DNA from: an archaeon
GTDB lineage: Archaea > Thermoproteota > Nitrososphaeria > Nitrososphaerales > UBA183
Length of the DNA stretch: 64,000 bases
Direction: 5' to 3'
Assembly: GCA_021828185.1 (NCBI GenBank)
Contig: JAKASI010000001.1
Location: 186,001-250,000 of the forward strand
This document shows, in pieces, positions 58,041 to 64,000 of this stretch. The notes below the pieces were generated by a model, which did no database searches, was not told the origin of the DNA, and worked only from the letters and a program-made list of their open reading frames with translations. Within the stretch, counting starts at the first letter, position 1. Every line of letters begins with the position of its first letter. The position numbers and the translations under genes are program-made.

Positions 58041-58388
58041 TCAGTGCCCGCCGCAGCCGCAGGACTCTGCATGGATGTTCGGGTTCTCCAGCTTAAACCC
58101 GGTCCTCTGCAGGCTTTCGACGAAGTCGATTTTGGAGCCCCTCAGCATCTCGGCGTCGGCCTTCGTGGCTATCACCTTCAGCCCCGCGACGTCTTCCACT
58201 ACGTCGCTGGTACCTGGCTCCTTCTCGAGGCTCAGCGCATATCTGAATCCTCCACTGCAGGCGCAGCCGCCCCCCTGGTAGACCTCGATCTTCAGGTAAG
58301 AGTCGGTGGCTTTCTCCTGCTCAAGCACTTCTCCCAGCCTCTGTCTGGCCAGAGGCGTGAACACGACCAGTGGTTGCAATCCCTGCAT
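58041..58388 (-). CDS. Iron-sulfur cluster assembly accessory protein (IscA/HesB family)
   Basis: 115 residues. FTPLARQRLGEVLEQE start, GGCACSGGFRYAL with Cys42/Cys44, and C-terminal ESCGCGGH with Cys110/Cys112. A-type Fe-S carrier; the extra Cys near position 42 is a variant of the usual single Cys. Monocistronic. Confidence 0.92.
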   Translation of the reverse strand: MQGLQPLVVFTPLARQRLGEVLEQEKATDSYLKIEVYQGGGCACSGGFRYALSLEKEPGTSDVVEDVAGLKVIATKADAEMLRGSKIDFVESLQRTGFKLENPNIHAESCGCGGH

Positions 58389-58500
58389 ACTTGGATGAAT
58401 ATTGGAATCTTTCTATTTATTCCTTTCCCGGCTTGGCTCTAGTAAGTTGGCGGTTGATGGCAGGAGTTCAGGGCGGTGTAAAGGCGCGGTTGATGATGTG

Positions 58501-58713
58501 CTAACCGTATTCGACCGTTAATTCGCAATGGTGGGTCTTCGGGTCTACTTGGGTATCCCCGACGTTGAACTTCTGCCACTTCTTGCAACTGGGGCACCTC
58601 ATGTATCTCCACTTCCCCAATCGGAATGCAGTCGTCGAGATACCGGTTGCCCAATGGTAGTCAAATTCGACCCCACACTTCGCGCACCTGAGATGTGAGA
58701 CTCTCGCGCTCAA
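58501..58713 (-). CDS. Small zinc-ribbon protein, 70 aa
   Basis: LRCAKCGVEFDYHW and YMRCPSCKKWQKFNV make a CxxC...CxxC ribbon. TTG 58713 overlaps the stop of the AbrB-like frame upstream (TTGA), so the two are coupled. Function unknown. Confidence 0.75.
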   Translation of the reverse strand: MSARVSHLRCAKCGVEFDYHWATGISTTAFRLGKWRYMRCPSCKKWQKFNVGDTQVDPKTHHCELTVEYG

Positions 58714-58853
58714 TCTCCCTTCACCTCGACCCTACTGCCTTTGATGGTGTATGTGATGGCTTCCACACCCTCGCCCTTGCCAAGATGGTCTATCACAGGC
58801 TTGGGAATCGAGGTCGTGTAATATCCACTCGCCTTGTTGTGATTGACGGAGGC
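58710..58853 (-). CDS. AbrB/SpoVT-like swapped-hairpin domain, 47 aa, no visible start codon
   Basis: The frame reads GYYTTSIPKPVIDHLGKGEGVEAITYTIKGSRVEVKGD-like sequence (given here in parts: GYYTTSIPKPVIDHLG, then AITYTIKGSRVEV), the form of an AbrB DNA-binding hairpin. It opens directly after an in-frame TAA (58854-58856) and has no ATG, GTG, TTG, CTG or ACG before the domain. The TTGA coupling to the next gene argues it is translated; otherwise it is a damaged gene. Confidence 0.5.
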   Translation of the reverse strand, partial: ASVNHNKASGYYTTSIPKPVIDHLGKGEGVEAITYTIKGSRVEVKGD

Positions 58854-58860
58854 TTAGGTT

Positions 58861-59106
58861 TCAGCCTTCTCTCGTCCTCGCAAGCCGCCAGCCCCAGAGG
58901 AGCAGAAGGATGACCATGATGCCTCCTATCACGACCGATGCAAGCGCCAGGTACCCTCCCCCGGGTCCGGAGCCGAACGCGATTGGAAACGGGCCTATGA
59001 ACACGACTCCCCCCACCGACGAGTTCCCCTGACCCATGGAGCCCGCAAGGACCAGGGCGAACCCCGCAAAGATGACCAGCAGTCCGGCAGCCAGGAGCCT
59101 CTGCGT
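58861..59106 (-). CDS. DUF131/TIGR00304-like membrane protein (copy 2), ACG start
   Basis: 81 codons from ACG 59106, which follows the TAG of copy 1 without a gap. Two membrane helices flank FIGPFPIAFGSG, mirroring copy 1 (IGPIPIIFGSD). The next ATG (25 codons in) would delete the first helix, which aligns with copy 1 (AGLLVIFAGFALVL versus AGLLLIIAGFAVVM). Function of the family unknown. Confidence 0.75.
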   Translation of the reverse strand, partial: TQRLLAAGLLVIFAGFALVLAGSMGQGNSSVGGVVFIGPFPIAFGSGPGGGYLALASVVIGGIMVILLLLWGWRLARTREG

Positions 59107-59334
59107 CTAGACCACCCACAGAAGGAAGTAGACCAGGATGAGAACGATGGCTAGCACTATCGCCACGCTCGCCCATCTCGCGTCGGAACCGAAGATTATG
59201 GGTATGGGCCCGATCATAATGACCCCTCCCCCCCTGACTTCCGTCTTCGTCCCGCTTTCATTGGAGAACATCGAGACCATGACGACCGCGAAACCAGCGA
59301 TGATCAGCAGCAGGCCGGCAGTCACCAGGTCCAT
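59107..59334 (-). CDS. DUF131/TIGR00304-like membrane protein (copy 1)
   Basis: 75 residues: helix 1 (LVTAGLLLIIAGFAVVMVSM), a short Gly-rich turn VRGGGVIMIGPIPIIFGSD, and helix 2 (VAIVLAIVLILVYFLLWVV). This is a widespread small archaeal membrane protein of unknown role. ATG 59334. Followed immediately by a paralogue. Confidence 0.82.
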   Translation of the reverse strand: MDLVTAGLLLIIAGFAVVMVSMFSNESGTKTEVRGGGVIMIGPIPIIFGSDARWASVAIVLAIVLILVYFLLWVV

Positions 59335-59401
59335 CGCGGACGCTCTCGCGTCGCGGTGCCGCTAAATGTTTTTGCGGGGCGTCTTCGGTCAGACACACCC
59401 C

Positions 59402-59569
59402 TTGGCAGAATACAGGTGGTGCGAGAAGTGCGGGATGAGGACGGAGCACGAAGCGGTCGTCGACAACAGGGACTACAACCCTCGTGGGAGGGGGCTCTAC
59501 AGGTGCAAGCGGTGCGGGAGGGTCAAGTCGATGCGCCACCTGCGCCCAAGCTCGGAAATCGGGTACTAG
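59402..59569 (+). CDS. Small zinc-ribbon protein, 55 aa
   Basis: RWCEKCGMRTEHEAVVDNRD and YRCKRCGRVKSMRHL form a CxxC...CxxC ribbon with a basic tail. TTG 59402 is placed about 35 bp after a GCTAAATG box, close to leaderless spacing. An in-frame ATG at 59366 would add 12 residues. Confidence 0.7.
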   Translation: MAEYRWCEKCGMRTEHEAVVDNRDYNPRGRGLYRCKRCGRVKSMRHLRPSSEIGY

Positions 59570-59615
59570 ATTTCACAGACAGGGTACGGATTTGCATCCC
59601 TGCGTTAAAGACAAC

Positions 59616-59623
59616 TAATATAC
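59616..59623 (+). promoter_or_regulatory. TATA box of the permease gene
   Basis: TAATATAC at 59616-59623 sits about 26 bp before ATG 59646, predicting a leaderless mRNA. Confidence 0.55.
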
Positions 59624-59645
59624 TATAACCTTTTTGCGAAGTTCA

Positions 59646-61256
59646 ATGGGTGATACCCAGCCGGACGAGCACAAACCCCAGACGGTTTTCGTCAGGGAGA
59701 GCACCGGCCTGGTCAAGAGCGTCTCCTTCCTCGACAGTATAACGCTGAACTTCAGCAACATGTCCGTGGGCCCGCTCCTGACGACCATCGCTGGCTCGAC
59801 CGTCGCGACCATGGTCCTCGTCAACGTGTCCGGGCTGAACCTGGTCATGGCCTCGGTCATCGCCTTCCTGCTCTCAATCCCTCAGATAGCGGTCTATACG
59901 ATGATGTCCAGGCGCTTCCCAAGGGCGGGCGGAGACTACATCTGGCTTTCGAGGACCTTTGGGGGGTTCGCAGGGAGCACTCTGTCGTTTTGGGGGTATG
60001 TCATGGAGACCCTGGCCTTCATCGCGCTCGTAGTCATCCTCCTGGACTACGCGATAGGAGGCGTCGGCGCGACGATGGGCTTCAACTACGGGTTCCCAAC
60101 CACCTCCTGGGTTGACCTCTTCAACCCCGGGTTCTGGCAGTTCGCAGTGGGCGCGGTCGCGTTCTCCTTGGTAATCCTGCTGAACGTGTTGAAGCCGAAG
60201 GCAGGGTACAAGTTCGTGACGGTTCTGGCGGTCTTTGGCGCCTTCACTCTGATTGTCGGCATGGCCGTGCTCCTCGGCGGAGGGTCCGCGGGGCTCCAGA
60301 ACTACACCAACTGCGCTGGTGCCTACGCGGGCGGGACGAACTGCCTCGGGCTCAACGGCACGAGCTCCTACAGTACGGTGGCGGCGACCTACCAGCCGTC
60401 GGGCATGCCGTTCGACCTGAACTGGGGGAACATCATCTACATCATGCCTGTCATGTTCGCCTTCATCTACCCGTGGCTCAATGCCGCGCCCGCCGTCGCC
60501 TCTGAGATTAAGGGGAAGACGGCGCTGAAATGGAACGTCCCGATTTCGGCGGTGCTCTCCTTCGCATTCCTGACGTCCACCTTCGCCGTCCTCTACGCGG
60601 TCGGCGGGGTACCGTTCATCAACGGCGTCTTCCACGACTTGGCCTACCAGTCGATAGGAGTCAACTTCTTCTCGCTCGCCATGGGGGTCTCCAACAACGC
60701 CTGGGTCGCATGGATCATCGGGCTCGGCTGGATCGCCCTGCAGTTCGCAGTCATCGCCTATGCGACCATCGTCTTCTCAAGGTACATGCTGGCGCAATCG
60801 ATGGACAGGTTCCTCCCTTCGAAGCTGGCGTATGTCAGCCCTCGCTTCGGGTCGCCCATGGTGGCGTATGCGCTTGACTGGGTAATCACCATCATACTGG
60901 TCGCCATCACCGCCTATTACTTCGGCAGCATCGCGGGGATTTTTGGTGCCATCATCGCGGCGATGATCTACTTCATGTTCGTAGGGCTTGCCGCGGTCGT
61001 CCACGCCGCCAGGAAGGAGACAGGAGCCTCCAAGGCTGTGCTCATGCTCGCCGGCGTGCTGAACATCCTGGTGTTCGGGTTCGTCGCCTACCAGTTCCTC
61101 GCCAACCCAGGGTTCACCGGGCTGAACGAACTCACCGCAGTCTACAGCATCGGGACTCTGGTGGTCGGGGCATTGATCTACCTCGTTTCGCGCTGGTACC
61201 ACATGAAGCGCGGCATGAACATCGACCTGAACTACAGAGAACTCCCGCCGGAATAA
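59646..61256 (+). CDS. APC-family amino acid/polyamine permease
   Basis: 536 residues, about twelve membrane helices. The first helix region SVSFLDSITLNFSNMSVGPLL and the FPRAGGDYIWLSRTFGGFAG block are typical of APC transporters. Substrate unknown (amino acid or amine). It stands directly upstream of a Rieske oxygenase, on the same strand with a 12-bp gap, so the two probably work on the same compound. Confidence 0.9.
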   Translation: MGDTQPDEHKPQTVFVRESTGLVKSVSFLDSITLNFSNMSVGPLLTTIAGSTVATMVLVNVSGLNLVMASVIAFLLSIPQIAVYTMMSRRFPRAGGDYIWLSRTFGGFAGSTLSFWGYVMETLAFIALVVILLDYAIGGVGATMGFNYGFPTTSWVDLFNPGFWQFAVGAVAFSLVILLNVLKPKAGYKFVTVLAVFGAFTLIVGMAVLLGGGSAGLQNYTNCAGAYAGGTNCLGLNGTSSYSTVAATYQPSGMPFDLNWGNIIYIMPVMFAFIYPWLNAAPAVASEIKGKTALKWNVPISAVLSFAFLTSTFAVLYAVGGVPFINGVFHDLAYQSIGVNFFSLAMGVSNNAWVAWIIGLGWIALQFAVIAYATIVFSRYMLAQSMDRFLPSKLAYVSPRFGSPMVAYALDWVITIILVAITAYYFGSIAGIFGAIIAAMIYFMFVGLAAVVHAARKETGASKAVLMLAGVLNILVFGFVAYQFLANPGFTGLNELTAVYSIGTLVVGALIYLVSRWYHMKRGMNIDLNYRELPPE

Positions 61257-61268
61257 GCCCGTTCGACC

Positions 61269-62237
61269 ATGATCGAGGACCCGGTCCTCCTCAGCGACTG
61301 GCACCCCGTCCTGAGGTCCTCAGACCTCCCCGAGGCCTCCGTTCGGTCCGTAAAGCTCCTCGGAGTGGACCTGGTAGTCTGGAGGATTCATGGCGAACCG
61401 AAAGTCTGGCAGGACCTCTGCGTACATAGGGGGACTCGGCTCTCGCTGGGGCACATCGAAGGAGGCGCCATGAAGTGCGCCTATCACGGATGGACCTACA
61501 ATGGCGAGGGGGAATGTGTCAGAATCCCCGCCCACCCGGACCAGAGGCCACCGTCCAGGGCCAGAGTAAAGACCTACCGCTGCACGGAGCGCTACGGACT
61601 CGTCTGGGCGTGCCTGGGAGAGCCCGCGAAGGACGTCCCCCCTTTCGACGAGTGGGACAACCCGGACTACCGGAAGATCTTCTGCGGCCCCTATGCCTAC
61701 AGGGCCAGCCCGACCAGGGCCATCGAGAACTTCCTCGACGTGGCTCACTTCCCCTTCGTCCATGGCGGGCTGCTGGGGGATGAAGCCCACGCCGAGATCA
61801 TGGACTACGACGTCAGCTCAGGCCCCGAGGGGGTGGTCGCAAGGAACGTGAAAGTCTGGCAACCGGACCCAGACGGGACCGGGAGAGGAAAGAGCGTCGA
61901 CTACACCTACTGGGTCCTCCGCCCTCTCACGGCCCGCTTCAGCAAGGCCACCGACGAGGGGACCTTCGCCATACAGCTCAACGTGGCCCCGGTCGACGAG
62001 CTGGACTGCACTGCCTGGATGTGCATAGCTCTGGACTACGCCCGAGACACGTCGGACGACGAACTGAGGTCATTCCAGGACCGGATAACGAGGCAGGACA
62101 TTCCTGTCGTGGAGTCCCAGAGGCCAGAGCTCCTCCCCCTCGACCTCCAGGCAGAGCTTCACCTCCGTTCCGACAGGATTGCGGTCTGCTACAGGAAGTG
62201 GCTCAAGCAACTCGGGTTGACCTTCGGGACGGCCTGA
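61269..62237 (+). CDS. Rieske-type aromatic/amine oxygenase alpha subunit
   Basis: 322 residues. The Rieske [2Fe-2S] ligands are Cys51-x-His53 (CVHRG) and Cys70-x2-His73 (CAYHGW). The mononuclear iron site follows in NFLDVAHFPFVHG (His160, His165). Such enzymes hydroxylate or demethylate aromatics or quaternary amines with electrons from a separate reductase, which is not in view. Close to the vanillate/phthalate-like single-subunit forms by length. Confidence 0.88.
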   Translation: MIEDPVLLSDWHPVLRSSDLPEASVRSVKLLGVDLVVWRIHGEPKVWQDLCVHRGTRLSLGHIEGGAMKCAYHGWTYNGEGECVRIPAHPDQRPPSRARVKTYRCTERYGLVWACLGEPAKDVPPFDEWDNPDYRKIFCGPYAYRASPTRAIENFLDVAHFPFVHGGLLGDEAHAEIMDYDVSSGPEGVVARNVKVWQPDPDGTGRGKSVDYTYWVLRPLTARFSKATDEGTFAIQLNVAPVDELDCTAWMCIALDYARDTSDDELRSFQDRITRQDIPVVESQRPELLPLDLQAELHLRSDRIAVCYRKWLKQLGLTFGTA

Positions 62238-62307
62238 ATTCGAGTTCCTCGATTCTTCGATAGAAGATTCTCAGGAAGATTGTTATGTGACTAACTTACA
62301 AAATTCG

Positions 62308-62313
62308 TTTAAA
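62308..62313 (+). promoter_or_regulatory. TATA box of the blue copper gene
   Basis: TTTAAA at 62308-62313 lies about 27 bp before ATG 62338, the spacing of a leaderless transcript. Confidence 0.55.
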
Positions 62314-62337
62314 CGTGCACCGGCCCGCGGGCCTCAG

Positions 62338-62910
62338 ATGTCCCGATTCCAAAATTCTCGGCACGCCGCCGTTTCAACTGCTGCCGTGGTCGGAGTTGTG
62401 ATCATAGTGGCCATAGTCGCGGGGATAGGGAGCTACTACGTCTTCACTTCGGGATCCTCGCCCGGTAGCTCGTCAACCGCGAGCTCTACCACAACGTCTT
62501 CGACGACTTCATCCACGACCTCAGCGTCGGGGGTCATGATAATGGTGCCGGCCGACGCTGGCAGCCTACCCACGACAGGCTGCTGGAGCAGCTCAAGCTG
62601 CAGCAATTCAAACGCCACACAGGGAGCCGAAGTCTCGAACCTCTACTTCAGTCCGGACAACGTGACTCTGGTGATTGGCGTGAACAACACGGTCGAATGG
62701 CAGAATCCGAATCCGGTACCTCACACGGTGACCTCGACGTCGGTTCCTTCAGGGGCGTCAACTTTCAGCCTGCAGCTCGGTGCGAACAGCCACGTCTCCT
62801 ACACGTTCGCTGTCCCAGGAGTGTACTACTACAGATGCACCGTCCACCCCTGGATGGGCGGCGAGATCATAGTGAAGTCAGGCACGAGTTCTTCCCTGGG
62901 CGGCTACTGA
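62338..62910 (+). CDS. Membrane-anchored blue copper (plastocyanin-like) protein
   Basis: 190 residues. An N-terminal membrane anchor (AAVVGVVIIVAIVAGIGSYYV), a Ser/Thr-rich linker, then a cupredoxin domain with type 1 copper ligands His129 (PVPHTV), Cys167, His170 and Met173 (YRCTVHPWMGG). Likely extracytoplasmic electron carrier. Such proteins are abundant in Thaumarchaeota. GTG 62287 would add a 17-residue leader. Confidence 0.92.
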   Translation: MSRFQNSRHAAVSTAAVVGVVIIVAIVAGIGSYYVFTSGSSPGSSSTASSTTTSSTTSSTTSASGVMIMVPADAGSLPTTGCWSSSSCSNSNATQGAEVSNLYFSPDNVTLVIGVNNTVEWQNPNPVPHTVTSTSVPSGASTFSLQLGANSHVSYTFAVPGVYYYRCTVHPWMGGEIIVKSGTSSSLGGY

Positions 62911-62932
62911 GCGCACGCCGCTGCATCCGGTC

Positions 62933-63790
62933 CTAGGCGGGCTTGCTGACGTGGACGCAGCCGTCGCGGAAGACCTTCGCGAGCCCCCGGGACGTGAGGT
63001 ATGGTGCCAACAGGAGCACCGGGATGCTCAGGAGGATGAACGCCGGCTGGTAATATCCCAGGAGTGCAGCAAAGGAGACGGCCCCGGTGCCTCCGAGGAA
63101 GTTGGCAAAGAAGAGGCCTGCGCAGGTGGGACATCCTGTGAACAGCCCGACCACCGCCCCTATCCCTCCAACCCACCCTCTCCCGGCCCCCCTCAACCGG
63201 CTGTCGAACGCGAAGGCCGCGAGGGCAGAGTTCAGCCCGACAAGGACAGTGGTGGTGGCAAGGAGGATCACGGTCAGAGGGATGAGCAGGAGGCCCAGAT
63301 GGTTGACCACGTACACCGTGACCACCGGAGTGAACAACGGCGCAGCCTGCACAGGCGTCACCTGCACGGAGGGTATCCGGGCGCCATAGGCCTGGGCGAA
63401 GTCCACGGTCGGCTGGTAGACCAGCATGCTCGTGATTATCGAGTAGAACAGCCCGTAGAGCACCGCCGAGAGAACGAAGTATCTCCGGTATCTGCGGATC
63501 GAGAGAACGTAGGGGACCATCCAGCTTGGGGACAGGAGCGCAACCCCTCTGCTCTTGATTACACCTATCCGGTGAACCGTGGCACGCCACGCTTCAAGCA
63601 GGACCAGGGCGACGCACAGGACAATGATGACGAAGAACGCCTCGGCAACAGGGACGAGGTCCGACGCGCCCTGGGGGGTCGGGACCGTCACGCTGGCCAG
63701 CTCGAAAGAGTAGACGAGGGTGGCGGCCAGTGCACACATGACTCCAGCCAGAGCAAGGAGAGGGGCCCGGCTAGGTCTTTCGGCTTTCAT
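62933..63790 (-). CDS. Multi-pass membrane protein with CPTC motif
   Basis: 285 residues with six or seven hydrophobic helices and a GLFTGCPTCAGLFFANFLGG segment between helices. Thaumarchaeal genomes carry similar proteins, often near blue copper genes; the role is unknown, though the Cys pair and neighbourhood hint at copper or redox chemistry. ATG 63790. Convergent with the copper protein. Confidence 0.8.
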   Translation of the reverse strand: MKAERPSRAPLLALAGVMCALAATLVYSFELASVTVPTPQGASDLVPVAEAFFVIIVLCVALVLLEAWRATVHRIGVIKSRGVALLSPSWMVPYVLSIRRYRRYFVLSAVLYGLFYSIITSMLVYQPTVDFAQAYGARIPSVQVTPVQAAPLFTPVVTVYVVNHLGLLLIPLTVILLATTTVLVGLNSALAAFAFDSRLRGAGRGWVGGIGAVVGLFTGCPTCAGLFFANFLGGTGAVSFAALLGYYQPAFILLSIPVLLLAPYLTSRGLAKVFRDGCVHVSKPA

Positions 63791-63843
63791 GTGACTCTTG
63801 GATGCTCAGCTGGCAGATTCGTTAAAGGTTTGCAGGCGAAAAG

Positions 63844-63935
63844 AGCCGGCGGAGGGCTCTGCCCCCTCGACCCCGCGCTTACGAGGCGCCTGAGCCCCAG
63901 ATTTGGGAGTGCTCTGCTGGCTGAGCTACGCCGGC
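63844..63935 (-). tRNA. tRNA-Thr(CGU) with intron in the anticodon stem
   Basis: Acceptor GCCGGCG pairs with CGCCGGC, discriminator T. The D-arm GCTC...GAGC is intact. Loop CTCGTAA gives anticodon CGT. The stem CGCGC/GCGCG forms fully only if 19 bases between positions 27 and 28 are removed. The T-stem GAGGG/CCCTC is perfect but its loop reads GGCAGAG instead of TTCRANY, which is abnormal and lowers certainty. Confidence 0.72.
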
Positions 63936-64000
63936 ACGTCTTCGGGCCTCTCCAGACACGCAATAAAGCCTTGACCCATTCTCGGGTATCATCCGACAGA

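Noticed and set aside
1..64000. CRISPR array, transposase, integrase or prophage
   Set aside because: No direct-repeat array and no transposase or integrase motif was seen in any frame examined.

Overview
The window is archaeal chromosome, most likely from a Thaumarchaeota/Nitrososphaeria-type organism outside the classical ammonia oxidisers. Evidence: a thermosome, a TFB, archaeal/eukaryotic-type ribosomal proteins (S19e, L31e, L39e, L1, L10/P0, L11, L12/P1), aIF6, prefoldin alpha, FtsY, Spt5, SecE/Sss1, Nep1, RNase P Rpp21/Rnp4, DtdA-type D-aminoacyl-tRNA deacylase, PurP, LysW-carried lysine/arginine synthesis, the archaeal (phosphomevalonate dehydratase) branch of the mevalonate pathway, intron-containing tRNAs, TATA boxes placed for leaderless mRNAs, and a membrane-anchored blue copper protein next to a thaumarchaeal-looking membrane protein. 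The DNA is GC-rich. No ammonia-oxidation genes are in view. The lineage is inferred from gene content only.

Layout. 1-5.2 kb: a leftward operon (F420-dependent LLM oxidoreductase, cupin, unknown protein, GltD-like flavoprotein running off the left edge) diverges from a GH15 glucoamylase/trehalase. 5.2-15.7 kb: a gene-poor region with a methyltransferase, the thermosome, a TFB, an RHH protein, many tiny zinc-ribbon proteins, and three decayed genes (CBS-domain protein, MarC-like protein, HMG-CoA synthase). 15.7-20.2 kb: tRNA-Gly, nep1/rnp4, then the translation operon rps19e-PDCD5-rpl39e-rpl31e-eif6-pfdA-ftsY. 20.2-32.9 kb: nitrilase-family hydrolase, ACT-domain protein, then argG-argH-lysW1-lysX1-lysY-lysZ-lysJ-lrp-lysW2-lysX2-lysK-argF, ending against dtdA. 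32.9-42.5 kb: secE-spt5-rpl11, a methyltransferase, rpl1-rpl10 with rpl12 convergent, alaS and leuS. 42.5-55.9 kb: VIT-type transporter, Ada-like DNA repair protein, EamA transporter, the ubiX/PMDh-S/PMDh-L/UbiD isoprenoid cluster, tRNA-Arg, two hexose-phosphate mutases around thiL, tandem purP genes and a phosphoribosyltransferase. 56-64 kb: peptidase-like protein, fumC, IscA-like protein, small zinc/AbrB/DUF131 genes, amino-acid permease, Rieske oxygenase, blue copper protein, membrane protein and tRNA-Thr.

How the genes work together. Two LysW carriers and two LysX ligases bracket one shared set of LysZ/LysY/LysJ/LysK enzymes, with ArgF-ArgG-ArgH completing arginine, so lysine and arginine synthesis appear merged in one locus with an Lrp-type and an ACT-domain candidate regulator. 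The AcnX-type large and small subunits plus a UbiD-type decarboxylase and UbiX (prenyl-FMN supply) make up the archaeal mevalonate route from phosphomevalonate to isopentenyl phosphate.

The most unusual signal is a set of genes whose 5' ends, fixed by homology and by tight gene junctions, carry ACG (lysW2, thiL, a DUF131 paralogue) or CTG (lysX2) where a start codon should be. Also notable are a perfect operator-like palindrome over the thermosome TATA box, a promoter element shared by three small-gene promoters, and tRNAs with introns at non-canonical positions.
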